From PALSA-1006 sp963733265 (lineage in GTDB: Bacteria; Pseudomonadota; Gammaproteobacteria; Burkholderiales; Gallionellaceae), in the NCBI GenBank assembly GCA_963733265.1, contig CAVTCF010000004.1:310001-374000 (forward strand): a stretch of DNA of 64,000 nucleotides, written 5' to 3'. Position 1 is the stretch's first letter; each line of letters opens with the position of its first letter. Positions 41,065-50,362 of this stretch are shown here, piece by piece. The notes beneath the pieces were generated by a model. The model was not told where the DNA came from. It saw only the letters and a list, made by a program, of their open reading frames with translations, and searched no databases. Both the position numbers and the translations under genes were made by a program.

Positions 41065-41967
41065 ATGCATACCCTGCACGAAGACGCTGTTGAGAAGCAC
41101 TATCTTGGACAGTTTATTCCATTGCATTACCACCACAATATGTTGATGGATGCCAACCGCATGGACAATTTTAAGGCGGCCATCGACGCTACAGTTTTTG
41201 AAGGCGCAAAGGTGCTCGAACTGGGGGGCGGCACTGGCGTGATGTCCTGCTTCGCTGCGGCCAAGGCCGGCAAAGTCTGGTGTGTTGAATTTAATCCCGA
41301 TCTGGTTGCCGAGTCGCGCCGGTTTTTAGCATTCAACCCCGATGGGCACAAGGTTGAAGTGATTCATGCGGATGCGTTTGAGTACCTGCCTCCCGAGCCC
41401 GTTGATGTAGTTATCTGCGAGATGATCCATGTCGCCATGCTGCGTGAGAAACAGGTCGAAGTAATCGAATCTTTTAAGACACGCTACCGTAAACGTTTTG
41501 GCGACAAATTGCCTGTGTTTATTCCCACAGCAGTGATCATGGCAGTTCAGCCCTTACAACAAGACTACAATTTTTCCGGATTTTATGCGCCTATCATTCA
41601 ATTTCAGCGCGTCTATGCCGAGCACCCGGGGGCTATTGAATTAGCGCCAACCCAAAATTACAGCGTATTGGATTTTTCATTGCCTTCAGGCCAAGAAATA
41701 GCGTGGCAGGGTAGTTTTAAGTTGGAAAAGGGCGGCACAGTAAATGCGCTGCGCTTTATTACAAAAAATATCCTTGCAATCGATCCGGAGCATTCTTCTA
41801 CCATCGACTGGTTGATTGACTATCTGGTGCTCCCCTTGCAGCATCCCGTGACCGCAAAAGCAGGTGACGAGTTGCAGGTTTCATTTGAGTACCTCGCGGG
41901 CGGATCAATCAAGTCTTTGGAAAAGAATATCCGCGCCACGCTGAGTATTTCCAAAGAGCAAAAATGA
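41065..41967 (+). CDS. PRMT-like SAM-dependent methyltransferase
   Basis: The 300-residue protein has YHHNMLMDANRMDNFKAAI, like the PRMT N-terminal segment, then SAM motif I VLELGGGTGVMSCFAAAKAG (50-69) and the acidic end of the next strand (E75). A CEMIHVAMLRE loop follows, with two glutamates E119 and E128 nine residues apart. That is the spacing of the double-E loop that binds the substrate arginine guanidinium in protein arginine methyltransferases. A beta-rich C-terminal half, like the PRMT barrel, follows. No THW loop is obvious. The stop overlaps the next gene's start (ATGA). The likely target is a protein, perhaps flagellin. Confidence 0.72.
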   Translation: MHTLHEDAVEKHYLGQFIPLHYHHNMLMDANRMDNFKAAIDATVFEGAKVLELGGGTGVMSCFAAAKAGKVWCVEFNPDLVAESRRFLAFNPDGHKVEVIHADAFEYLPPEPVDVVICEMIHVAMLREKQVEVIESFKTRYRKRFGDKLPVFIPTAVIMAVQPLQQDYNFSGFYAPIIQFQRVYAEHPGAIELAPTQNYSVLDFSLPSGQEIAWQGSFKLEKGGTVNALRFITKNILAIDPEHSSTIDWLIDYLVLPLQHPVTAKAGDELQVSFEYLAGGSIKSLEKNIRATLSISKEQK

Positions 41968-44261
41968 ACGTTCAAGTGCGCAGCGAGCTCTGCTCGTGCG
42001 GAAGCGGAAAGGAGTTCAAAAACTGCTGCACGGGCAAACACTCTTCGGCCACTAATTCAGCGCCAAAATCAGCGGATCAGTGGACGCAAATCGGGCTGAA
42101 AAACCATCAGGCCGGGCAACTGACGCAGGCCAATGAGGCCTACCAGCAGGCGCTTAAAGAAAATCCAAATCATCCTGATGCGCTACATCTGCTCGGGATG
42201 GTGGCCCACCAAATAGGCGATCACACGCTTGCTGAAGAGTTAATCGGCATGGCGTTAAACATCAACCCTGTATCCCCAAATTATCACTGTAATTTAGGTA
42301 CCGTGTTGCAGGCGCAAAGAAAATACGACGAAGCCAGCGCGCATTTTCGCCAGGCAATCGCGATCGAACCGAACAATGCCATTTATTATTTTAATCTTGG
42401 TTTTTGTTTGCAGACACAAGGCAAATTTCAGGATGCTATTGCCAGCTACCGCTCTGCAATTGAATTGGTGCCTGACCATATTCAATCGTACAGTAATCTG
42501 GGGCATACATTTCGGGCACTTGGCGATTGGGATCATGCGATTGATTGCTACCGAAAGGCAATCAATATTGCACCAAATTTTGCGGAGATGCATTTCAATC
42601 TGGCGGTAGCACTGGGGACACAAGGAAAACACGACGAAGCAATTAAAAGTTACCGGCAGGCAATATTGCTGTCCCCTGATTACGCGCAAGCACACTGCAA
42701 TCTTGGGGCGGCGCTGTTAGCGCAAAAGAAATTTGACGAAGCCATAGTGAGTTACCGGCGTGCTATTGCTATTCAGCCCGGCCTGAGTGAAGCCCATTAC
42801 AATCTTGGCATCGCTTTGCAAGCCCAAGATAAACTGGATGACGCGATTGCCGGCTTTCGTAAAACACTCGAACTTCAGCCCGCGTTTGTTGAGGGCTACT
42901 GCAATCTCGGCAATGTATTGCGTGCCAAAGGCGGTTTGGAAGAAGCGCTTGATTGTTATAAAAAAGCGCTGGCAATCAAACCCGATTATGCCAACGCTTA
43001 TAGTAATTTACTTTTCCTGCTCAGCTACCACGCGGTTACATCCCCGCTTGATTATCTAAAACAAGCGCGAGGCTGGGAATTCGCATGCGTGCCTGCCGAT
43101 ATTAGAAAAGCCGCGCACGACAGGTTGTTCGCACGCTTGCCAATTGCCGGCAGACGATTAAAAGTGGGCTACGTATCGGGCGATTTTCGCAAACATGCTG
43201 CAAGTTATTTTATGGAGCAGTTATTTGCATGCCATGATCGATCACGAATTGAGCTGTTTGCGTATTCAAACAATCGTACGCGGGATGAAGTAACTGAAAG
43301 GCTAAATTTATTGGTAGAACACTGGACACCTATCACGACAATGTCAGACGAGGAGGTTTGCGAGCGCATAGAAGCAGACAAGATTGATGTGCTCATTGAT
43401 CTGTCGGCACATTCGGCCCACAATCGACTGGGTATTTTTGCGCGGCGAGCTGCTCCTGTTCAGGCGACTTATCTATATTTCGCCAGTACCGGCCTGTCAG
43501 AAATGGATTATTGGATCGGGGATGAAATTTTGGCACCCGCTGAATTAGGCAATCAATTCAGTGAAACAATTTGGCGACTACCGCGCGTATGGCTCGCTTA
43601 TAAAACCATTACGGAAGCGCCAATTCCATGCTGGCATCCCGCCGGTGATGGAACAATCTGGCTGGGTTGTTTTAACAATCTGGGCAAGATTACTCCGCAT
43701 ACGCTGCATCTATGGGCGCAAATACTTCATGCGCTACCAGAGGGGCGATTGTTACTCAAAAATAAAGAACTGGCCGACGAAGGTAATCGCCAATACATTT
43801 TGTCCGAAATGGCTGCGCATGGCATTGAAGCGGGCCGAATCGAACTGCAACCTGACTCGAGCTGGCGAGAATACATGGCCCAACATGACCGTCTGGACAT
43901 CGCACTCGACCCTATTGGCGGACATGGAGGCGGAACCTCAACTTGTGATGCGTTATGGATGGGTGTACCCGTCATACACTTAGACGGAGACCATGTCGGC
44001 TCACGCTTTTCCGCATCTCTATTAACTGCCATGGGTCACAGCGAGTGGATCGCGTACTCGGAAACTGAATACGTTGAAAAAGTAATTACCCTGGCAAAAA
44101 ACGTAGAGCACCGCAAACAACTTCGATTGGAGCAGCGCAATAAAATGTCCCGTAGCCCCCTGTGTGACGCCCAAAACTTGGCCCGTTCTTTAGAAAATGC
44201 TTACAGCAGCATGTTTGCGCGCTGGCATGATTCCCATATTACTATCAATCCGGCTATTTAA
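41964..44261 (+). CDS. SEC-C/TPR O-GlcNAc transferase (SPINDLY-type, GT41)
   Basis: The 765-residue protein has an N-terminal SEC-C-like zinc motif (C10, C12, C21, C22), about nine TPR repeats (35-345), and a C-terminal GT41 domain with VGYVSGDFRKHAASYFMEQL, LIDLSAHSAHNRLG, NNLGKITPHTLHLWAQIL and GGHGGGTSTCDALWMGVP. Residues aligning with the catalytic pocket of human OGT, H411 (KHAASY) and K575 (LGKITP), are present. It would transfer a sugar, usually GlcNAc, to Ser/Thr. Between YcgR and FliB and downstream of fliC, flagellin is a likely acceptor. A SEC-C domain on an OGT is uncommon in my experience. Confidence 0.88.
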   Translation: MNVQVRSELCSCGSGKEFKNCCTGKHSSATNSAPKSADQWTQIGLKNHQAGQLTQANEAYQQALKENPNHPDALHLLGMVAHQIGDHTLAEELIGMALNINPVSPNYHCNLGTVLQAQRKYDEASAHFRQAIAIEPNNAIYYFNLGFCLQTQGKFQDAIASYRSAIELVPDHIQSYSNLGHTFRALGDWDHAIDCYRKAINIAPNFAEMHFNLAVALGTQGKHDEAIKSYRQAILLSPDYAQAHCNLGAALLAQKKFDEAIVSYRRAIAIQPGLSEAHYNLGIALQAQDKLDDAIAGFRKTLELQPAFVEGYCNLGNVLRAKGGLEEALDCYKKALAIKPDYANAYSNLLFLLSYHAVTSPLDYLKQARGWEFACVPADIRKAAHDRLFARLPIAGRRLKVGYVSGDFRKHAASYFMEQLFACHDRSRIELFAYSNNRTRDEVTERLNLLVEHWTPITTMSDEEVCERIEADKIDVLIDLSAHSAHNRLGIFARRAAPVQATYLYFASTGLSEMDYWIGDEILAPAELGNQFSETIWRLPRVWLAYKTITEAPIPCWHPAGDGTIWLGCFNNLGKITPHTLHLWAQILHALPEGRLLLKNKELADEGNRQYILSEMAAHGIEAGRIELQPDSSWREYMAQHDRLDIALDPIGGHGGGTSTCDALWMGVPVIHLDGDHVGSRFSASLLTAMGHSEWIAYSETEYVEKVITLAKNVEHRKQLRLEQRNKMSRSPLCDAQNLARSLENAYSSMFARWHDSHITINPAI

Positions 44262-44265
44262 AACG

Positions 44266-45507
44266 ATGCAAAATATAACTGTCCCTGATTACTACACGAA
44301 ATTCAAATGTACCGGCCCGGAGTGTGAAGATACCTGCTGTAACGGTTGGTGGAACGTCAGCATTGACCATGATACTTTCCAGTTGTATCAGCAAAGTACA
44401 CAGCCGGACTTGGCGCCACTGTTTAAACTTGCGGTGAGCAAAAATACTTTACCCAGCGCAGACAATGAAAATAATTTTGGGCTGATGAAAATGAAGCCCG
44501 GTGGAAAGTGTCATTTTTTGCAGGAAGATAAACTGTGTACGATTCATAAATTTATGGGCGCACAAGCGCTCAGCGATACGTGCCGTCTTTATCCGCGATA
44601 TCTGAATCAATTCGGTGCGCATCGCGAACATTCACTCGGCATTTCTTGCCCGGAGGCCGCACGTTTGATTTTATTGAATCCGGAGCCGATGCAATTCACC
44701 TTGATCGATTCGGAACCCGCAATTGATAGCAAACCTTTTACATCGTATCGCTTTCCTTTGCTAAACGACGGGGACCCGGATCAGATCGCAGTTTTGGATG
44801 ACTTTCGCGCTGTCATCGTTGCGATTTTACAATTCCGGGAAATCAGTTTGGGGGCACGCGTTATGTTGCTGGGATTTTTAATGGAAGAAGTGGATAAAAT
44901 TATCTATTCGGAGCAGTTCTCCCATGCTTCGGAAGTTATTCCCACGTTGGAAACATTTATCGGCATGCTCGCCAACCCCGCACTGATCGAAGCGCAGTTT
45001 GTGGAAATCGGGTCTAATATTCCTCGAAAACTTGAAGTTGTGGCATTGCTGATCTCGCAGGCCTTGACAAAGGCATCAAGTCGTTACAAAGAGTGCCTGC
45101 AGGCAGCTTTTGAAGGCCTTGACTGCATAAAAGACAGCGGGGATATACAACACAAGTACGCATCAAATTACGACGAGTTTTATCGTCCTTTTTTTCAGGG
45201 CAAAGAATACATTTTTGAGAACTATCTGGTAAATCAGGTTGTCACACGCTTGTTCCCCTTTACTCGCGGATCGTATTTGGATCTGTACCGTGAATTTGTT
45301 TGCAATCTTTCCGTCATTCAAGTTCTGCTGGTTGGAATCGCTGCGAAACATAAGGATTTGAACATTGATTTGGTTATTCGGTTGTTTCAATCTTTCGCGC
45401 GCAATTCAAATCACAATAGCGGGCATTTGAATAATCTGATTACGTCATTGCATACAAGTACAAATGACTCTTTTGTACATGTAATGTGGATGTTGAAGGA
45501 AAAGTAA
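44266..45507 (+). CDS. fliB: Flagellin lysine-N-methylase FliB
   Basis: The start is set at ATG 44266, giving MQNITVPDYYTKFKCTGPEC; a longer frame would overlap the transferase. The 413-residue protein has the FliB cysteine motif C15, C20, C24, C25 (CTGPECEDTCCNGW), and then GGKCHFLQEDKLCTIH, LSDTCRLYPRYLNQ and SLGISCPEAARLIL. FliB methylates the side-chain amine of flagellin lysines in Salmonella. It lies five bases after the transferase gene, so these modification genes are one operon. The local flagellin offers only two lysines. Confidence 0.88.
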   Translation: MQNITVPDYYTKFKCTGPECEDTCCNGWWNVSIDHDTFQLYQQSTQPDLAPLFKLAVSKNTLPSADNENNFGLMKMKPGGKCHFLQEDKLCTIHKFMGAQALSDTCRLYPRYLNQFGAHREHSLGISCPEAARLILLNPEPMQFTLIDSEPAIDSKPFTSYRFPLLNDGDPDQIAVLDDFRAVIVAILQFREISLGARVMLLGFLMEEVDKIIYSEQFSHASEVIPTLETFIGMLANPALIEAQFVEIGSNIPRKLEVVALLISQALTKASSRYKECLQAAFEGLDCIKDSGDIQHKYASNYDEFYRPFFQGKEYIFENYLVNQVVTRLFPFTRGSYLDLYREFVCNLSVIQVLLVGIAAKHKDLNIDLVIRLFQSFARNSNHNSGHLNNLITSLHTSTNDSFVHVMWMLKEK

Positions 45508-45531
45508 TACCCCTAGTTAGGAGTCCGGCCA

Positions 45532-45723
45532 ATGAAAGAGATTGATACCGCTGCACAAATGCCATGTGTACGAAATTGTTGCCTGAACGATGATGATATC
45601 TGTCTTGGCTGCTTTAGATCATTTGAAGAAATTAAGTTTTGGGGAGAAGCCACTGAACCGGAGCGAGTTATTATTCTGGATAATTCCAAACATCGACGAG
45701 AGGCATACAGCTTGAAAACCTGA
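45532..45723 (+). CDS. DUF1289 small cysteine-rich protein
   Basis: The 63-residue protein has PCVRNCCLNDDDICLGCFRSF, the DUF1289 pattern of four cysteines that may bind zinc or an iron-sulphur cluster, followed by EIKFWGEATEPERVIIL. The function of the family is unknown. A GGAG site precedes the start, and it lies 24 bases after fliB, probably in the same operon. Confidence 0.88.
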   Translation: MKEIDTAAQMPCVRNCCLNDDDICLGCFRSFEEIKFWGEATEPERVIILDNSKHRREAYSLKT

Positions 45724-45956
45724 TCTTAATTCAGGTATGTATGTTTTACATAGCCTAAATTATTTGGCAGGAATGAAGAACCTGCGTCGATTCTATTTGG
45801 CGACAATTTTAATTATTTTTGACAATAACTTTGATCGTATTAAAGATTGAGAGACTTTTCTGCTGTGTAAAAGTTTGAAAAGGTGTGATAAAGTTCGATA
45901 GTTGTAGAAGTTAGTCGTTATTATGTGGTTACTCCGATCAAATCCGCTTCCACGAA

Positions 45957-47294
45957 ATGAAATTATTGATGTTCAGAAATATTTGGGTTGTTCTATTTCT
46001 TTGCCTGGCCGGTTGCAGCAAATTGTTTCCGCCTACAATTCCTCCCGCCCCGACAAATGTAGTAGCCTATCCGGGCGATACCACTGTAGTGGTCGAGTGG
46101 GACATGGTTCCCGGCGTGGTCTATTTTGCCTATTGGGCGCCGAACACTACTGGTTTGACGCCGGCTAGTTGCGGCTCAAATCCACAATGTTTGGCGGCAA
46201 CTAATGTGACTTCTCCTTATGTGATATCCAGCTTGACCGATGGAACTCCTTACTCAGTGGCTATCAATGGAAGAATAAACGGGGGGCCGGGTGGTCCGGG
46301 AGCAACAGCGCAGCCGGATCCGGTTACGCCAAGACAGGCGGCATCATCCAACTTATGGACAACCGGAAGCTCTCTGGGCAGTGATTTGCGTGGTTTAACC
46401 TATGGTTATCTTTATAACAGTGCGGGTGCGGCTCTTGGTTACGGTTTTGTCGCAACAGGGGCGAGTGGCGCACTGTATTACAGCCTTGATGGGATTAATT
46501 GGACATCAATATCCAACCCACTGCCAAGTACAACTTTTTATGGATTGGCGAATACAGGTTCGACATATGTTGCCGTGGGTGCGGGAGGGGCGATGTTGTA
46601 CAGCGCCAGTTACGCTGAATCCGGTTCCTGGACACAGCAAACCTCCGTAACTTCAAATGATCTATATGCTGTGTATGGCTATGGTGCAGGATTGTTTGTT
46701 GCCGTCGGTCAAAATGGAACAATTCTCACCAGCACCAGCGGAACAAGTTCGAGTTGGACCACTCAAACTTCAAATACGTCAAATAGTCTTCGAAGTATAA
46801 CTTATGGAAATAGTCTATATGTTGCCGTTGGCGATGCCGGAACGCTGCTTACCAGTGGTGATGGGGGAACCTGGACTGTTAATACTACTATCCCTTCCTT
46901 GATATCATCAGCAAATCTTAATGGTGTTACTTACGGCTACGTCGTATCTTCGGTAACGGGTCTTGCGACACCTACCTTTGTGGCTGTTGGAAGTAATGGA
47001 ACCGTTATTACCAGTGTTGATAACGGAGTTACGTGGACCCCCCAAACAACGCAGCTCTCGTCAACTCAACTGAATGCGGTGACCTTTGGGGCACTGGCGG
47101 TCGCAACTGATGGGCAATTTGTAGCGGTTGATTCAGCAGCAAATGTATTTACCAGCCCGGACGGACTGACATGGACGAACCAAATTCTTACTTCGGGAAG
47201 TCCCCTTTACGCGATCGTCCATGGCCAACTAAGCACTGGTTCATATGCATATTCGGCAGTTGGTGCGGGCGGACTGAACATGGAGTCACAGTAA
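45957..47294 (+). CDS. Lipoprotein with FnIII-like domain and YCF48/BNR-type beta-propeller
   Basis: The 445-residue protein has a lipoprotein signal ending in LCLAGC, a fibronectin-III-like domain (about 30-125: APTNVVAYPGDTTVVVEWD), and then six or so repeats of the form YGxxxFVAVGxxGxILTSxDGxxWT, the YCF48/BNR beta-propeller pattern. It would be anchored to a membrane and display a propeller, probably binding a ligand. A weak leader is seen. No homologous neighbour explains its task. Confidence 0.8.
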   Translation: MKLLMFRNIWVVLFLCLAGCSKLFPPTIPPAPTNVVAYPGDTTVVVEWDMVPGVVYFAYWAPNTTGLTPASCGSNPQCLAATNVTSPYVISSLTDGTPYSVAINGRINGGPGGPGATAQPDPVTPRQAASSNLWTTGSSLGSDLRGLTYGYLYNSAGAALGYGFVATGASGALYYSLDGINWTSISNPLPSTTFYGLANTGSTYVAVGAGGAMLYSASYAESGSWTQQTSVTSNDLYAVYGYGAGLFVAVGQNGTILTSTSGTSSSWTTQTSNTSNSLRSITYGNSLYVAVGDAGTLLTSGDGGTWTVNTTIPSLISSANLNGVTYGYVVSSVTGLATPTFVAVGSNGTVITSVDNGVTWTPQTTQLSSTQLNAVTFGALAVATDGQFVAVDSAANVFTSPDGLTWTNQILTSGSPLYAIVHGQLSTGSYAYSAVGAGGLNMESQ

Positions 47295-47377
47295 GTGTAT
47301 TTTGGCCGCAAATCGTGGGTATTTAAACCCAGTTAGACAATCTGTGATTGTCCGTGCAAGCAAAGAGAGGGGGGGTA

Positions 47378-47875
47378 ATGGAATCTGTTGAACGTCCGCA
47401 AGTACTGATAGTTGACGATACTCCACTCAACCAACTTTTGCTGACAAGGATATTAGAGAAAGAATACTTGGTTCGATCTGCCAGCAGCGGGCAAGAGGCA
47501 CTTAACTCGGCCTTTGCTTCTGCCCCTGATATTATCTTGCTCGATGTCATGATGCCTGAAATGGATGGTTTTGAAGTCTGCCGCCGCTTGAAAGACAATC
47601 CATCCACGACCCATATTCCTGTAATTTTTATTACGGCAAAGAATGAAGTTGAAGACGAAGAACTTGGTTTCTCTTTGGGGGCGGCTGACTTTATTCATAA
47701 GCCGATTAGTGCGCCCATCGTGGTGTCACGTGTGAAGACGCATCTAAAGATTAAGTTTATGCAGGATTATCTGCTGTACGAGAACTCGCTTTTACAAAAA
47801 GATGCGAAACAGCGAACAATGGAGCTTGAACAAATTCGTGAATTCATCACGAGCATTCAGGCGCCGCGGAAATAA
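47378..47875 (+). CDS. Stand-alone response-regulator receiver protein
   Basis: ATG 47378 is preferred over an upstream TTG because a strong AGAGAGGGGGG site lies directly before it. The 165-residue protein has a full receiver domain with VLIVDDTPLNQ, phosphate acceptor D56 in IILLDVMMPEMDG, the Thr in VIFITAKNEVED and the Lys in DFIHKPIS. A helical tail follows with no output domain. It may act through protein contact. The partner kinase is not nearby. Confidence 0.9.
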   Translation: MESVERPQVLIVDDTPLNQLLLTRILEKEYLVRSASSGQEALNSAFASAPDIILLDVMMPEMDGFEVCRRLKDNPSTTHIPVIFITAKNEVEDEELGFSLGAADFIHKPISAPIVVSRVKTHLKIKFMQDYLLYENSLLQKDAKQRTMELEQIREFITSIQAPRK

Positions 47876-47917
47876 ATCTTTGTATTGTTAAACATTAAGA
47901 AATTTGAAGGAATAAGA

Positions 47918-48295
47918 ATGAAACAAATTGCTTTGGTTTGTGCTGTATCTTCAGTGTTACTGTCAGCTTGTGCCAGTGCACCCGATATTGATTATTCGAA
48001 GGTGGATGAAGTATGCGGGAAGCAATGCCAAACGGACGAAGCAGAATGCAAAAAAAGGTTCGCGGAGTACCCAACAATTTCATATACACATTGCAAACCC
48101 GAACTCAGAGCTTGTGTGAAGGCTTGCCCGCCTCCCGGGACTACCCCCCTGGTTTCTCCTGCCAAAGCAAATGAGGTAACGGACAAGACTTCTATCGCTG
48201 CACGTCTCCGGCTACTGGAAGAGCTTCACAAGAGTGGGGATATTACCGACAAAGAATACGCGGACAAGCGTCAAGAGATATTAAAGTCGCTGTAA
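47918..48295 (+). CDS. Lipoprotein with cysteine-rich middle and SHOCT C-terminus
   Basis: ATG 47918 (GAAGGA upstream) begins MKQIALVCAVSSVLLSAC, a lipoprotein signal. Six cysteines lie between about residues 32 and 70 (CGKQCQTDEAEC, CKPELRACVKAC). The C-terminal helix pair LRLLEELHKSGDITDKEYAD is the SHOCT motif, an oligomerisation element often at protein ends. 125 residues; function unknown. A hairpin terminator follows. Confidence 0.75.
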   Translation: MKQIALVCAVSSVLLSACASAPDIDYSKVDEVCGKQCQTDEAECKKRFAEYPTISYTHCKPELRACVKACPPPGTTPLVSPAKANEVTDKTSIAARLRLLEELHKSGDITDKEYADKRQEILKSL

Positions 48296-48341
48296 TGATT
48301 CTGCAGGACAATAAAACTACCGGATAGTGCTTCTACAGGAT

Positions 48342-48361
48342 GGGCTGTAAATTTGCAGCCC
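48342..48361 (+). terminator. Rho-independent-like terminator after the SHOCT lipoprotein
   Basis: GGGCTGTAAA and TTTGCAGCCC form a 20-base palindrome with one wobble pair, followed by CATTTTCC. It lies 46 bases after the stop. It may serve both strands. Confidence 0.6.
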
Positions 48362-48387
48362 CATTTTCCGGCGTGATGTGCTATCTG

Positions 48388-48522
48388 CTAATATATTGAA
48401 AATACTGAAATATTGCAGAAGTAATCAAGAGCCCCATCAAGTCCGTAAGCGAAAAGCATGCTGCTAATGCTATGCAAGCTCTTTTCAGCAACCTTTGCTT
48501 TGTTTCGGGCAAAAAATTTCAT
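48388..48522 (-). CDS. Possible small protein (44 residues)
   Basis: A short reverse-strand frame from ATG 48522 has a decent AAAAGGA site upstream. It encodes MKFFARNKAKVAEKSLHS followed by an amphipathic or weakly hydrophobic helix and an aromatic end. No family is recognised. It would end just before the terminator-like palindrome, which fits a real small gene, but there is no other support. Confidence 0.25.
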   Translation of the reverse strand: MKFFARNKAKVAEKSLHSISSMLFAYGLDGALDYFCNISVFSIY

Positions 48523-48829
48523 GTTTTTCCTTTTCTAAATCTGTCGCTTCGCTACAGAGCGGATTCTTTAATTAAACAATTAAGCAGCTTGTGTTTCCAC
48601 ATGCCTAGTGTAATAAGCTGGCATTTCACTTTTGTGAAATGAATGTGAAAGAAATATTATTCAAGTGAAATATGATATGTTTGCCGTATTTCCGCAGTTG
48701 TCGCTGTAATGAACCAAAATAGAAAATGTATGTAAAATAACCTGCATTGCAGACGGAATAGTGTGCGTGAAGAAAAAATGCAAAATACAAAAAGGTTAAT
48801 TTAAAAGAATATTTATTTTTTAGTCTCAG

Positions 48830-49948
48830 ATGACAAAAATCATACAAGATGAAACTCAGCGCTTGCGAGACCAGCTTCAATCCCTTTTGGATGAGGCGCG
48901 AATTAATGAAAATAAGTGGCATCGCCTGAATCAATTTGAAAAGCAGCTAATTGCCACACGTACCCTGCCAGAACTCATTCAAGTGATGCTGCAAGGGTAT
49001 AAGTCAGCATATGAGATTGATGTCGTTACGCTGGTCTTGTCTGATCCCGAGTACGAAATTACCCGCACCCTGGAACGGGAAAAACGCGGGAGTTCGACAG
49101 TGCCGGGACTTGTATTACTGGAGAAACTCAACTCCAATATTTTAAAGCCCTATCTGGGATCGATTGATACTGAACTAAATAATTCTATTTTCGATCCATG
49201 GCCTTCCGGATGTCACTCAATGGCTTTGTTACCTTTGATTCGACAAGACGGGATAATAGGCAGCCTGAATATGGCAAGCCGCGATGCACTAAGATTTGCG
49301 GCAGATAGCAGTACGGATTTTCTCGAAAGGCTGGCGGCTGTATTTTCCATATGCTTGGAAAATACCCTCAACAACGAGCGCCTTAAATTAGTCGGTTTGA
49401 CCGATCATCTTACCAGAGTATTTAATCGCCGTTATTTTGAGACGCGTTGCCATGAAGAAATTGCAAATGCACGCCGGCATCATCGTTCGCTGGCGTGCAT
49501 GTTTTTAGACATTGATAAATTCAAGCTCATTAATGATAACCATGGACATCTCGCGGGAGACGAAGTGCTGCGTACCGTGGCAGGCATTATTCAATCCCAG
49601 TTACGCAACAACGATGTCATCGCGCGTTATGGCGGAGAAGAGTTTGTCGTGCTCCTGCCGAGAACTGTTCTGCATCAGGCGCGTGAAATTGCAGAGCGAA
49701 TTCGCGCCACAGTAGCTTCGGAAAAGTTGCGCATAACTGATGAAAAAACTATTCAGGTGACCATTTCCATCGGAATTGCAATGTTGCCCGGGAAATTGAC
49801 TGAAGATGATAAAACTTGTTCCCAAAGTCTGCTCAGCTCGGCAGACGGAGCGTTGTACCGCGCCAAAGAAAATGGTAGAAACAGAGTGGAATTCAAAGAG
49901 GCTGATTCACAGCCTGATGAGGTTTTGCCGCTTAGTGTAGTCGGATAA
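48830..49948 (+). CDS. GAF (DUF484)-linked diguanylate cyclase
   Basis: The 372-residue protein has an N-terminal coiled coil (1-35), a GAF-like domain of the DUF484 kind (about 40-195, with ALLPLIRQDGIIGSLNMASRD), and a GGDEF domain with LTDHLTRVFNRRYFETRC, DIDKFKLINDNHGHLAGDE and RYGGEEFVVLLP. The active site is intact and an RXXD site (RNND) lies five residues before GGEEF. It makes c-di-GMP in the cytoplasm under control of an unknown GAF ligand. Beside the fli operon, motility control is likely. Confidence 0.9.
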   Translation: MTKIIQDETQRLRDQLQSLLDEARINENKWHRLNQFEKQLIATRTLPELIQVMLQGYKSAYEIDVVTLVLSDPEYEITRTLEREKRGSSTVPGLVLLEKLNSNILKPYLGSIDTELNNSIFDPWPSGCHSMALLPLIRQDGIIGSLNMASRDALRFAADSSTDFLERLAAVFSICLENTLNNERLKLVGLTDHLTRVFNRRYFETRCHEEIANARRHHRSLACMFLDIDKFKLINDNHGHLAGDEVLRTVAGIIQSQLRNNDVIARYGGEEFVVLLPRTVLHQAREIAERIRATVASEKLRITDEKTIQVTISIGIAMLPGKLTEDDKTCSQSLLSSADGALYRAKENGRNRVEFKEADSQPDEVLPLSVVG

Positions 49949-50032
49949 TTTTGTGGTAATTGAAATTGAGTTGACAATGTCGCAACGCAGTTTTTAACTC
50001 ACGCCTAACGACTAGATACTAACGACTGCCTT

Positions 50033-50362
50033 TTACACCTGCATATTCATTATGTCGTTGTAAGCGGCAACCATTTTGTTGCGTACTTGCACCGTGGTTT
50101 GAAATTCAATATTGGCTTTCTGCATGGCAATCATGGTGTCGCTCAGGCTCACTTTGTCGTCACCCAGCACAAATGCCTTTTGCATATCTTCTGCCGTATT
50201 CTGTGCCTGAGCCACGCTGTCCAGAGAGGACTTCAGCACATTGGCAAAGTCCACCCCGCCCGTTGCCGCGGGAGCAGACGGCCCCTGTACCGAACCACCC
50301 TGTGCCAAGGCCATTACAGCCCGCATCTGTGCGAGTACACTATCGACATTGGAAACGTTCAT
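50033..50362 (-). CDS. fliE: Flagellar hook-basal body protein FliE
   Basis: The 109-residue protein ends with the conserved SLSDTMIAMQKANIEFQTTV and RNKMVAAYNDIMNMQV pattern of FliE, and starts with MRAVMALAQGGS. FliE links the MS ring to the rod. It is read divergently from fliF; the 158-base gap between them must hold both promoters. A GGAG site precedes ATG 50362. Confidence 0.96.
   Translation of the reverse strand: MNVSNVDSVLAQMRAVMALAQGGSVQGPSAPAATGGVDFANVLKSSLDSVAQAQNTAEDMQKAFVLGDDKVSLSDTMIAMQKANIEFQTTVQVRNKMVAAYNDIMNMQV

Larger units (their letters stand above)
48296..48829. other. Intergenic region between the SHOCT lipoprotein and the second diguanylate cyclase
   Basis: Apart from the hairpin at 48342-48361 and a possible 44-residue reverse-strand gene (48388-48522), it is AT-rich and holds no recognisable gene. 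The promoter of the diguanylate cyclase should lie near the right end, but no convincing boxes are seen. Confidence 0.5.
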
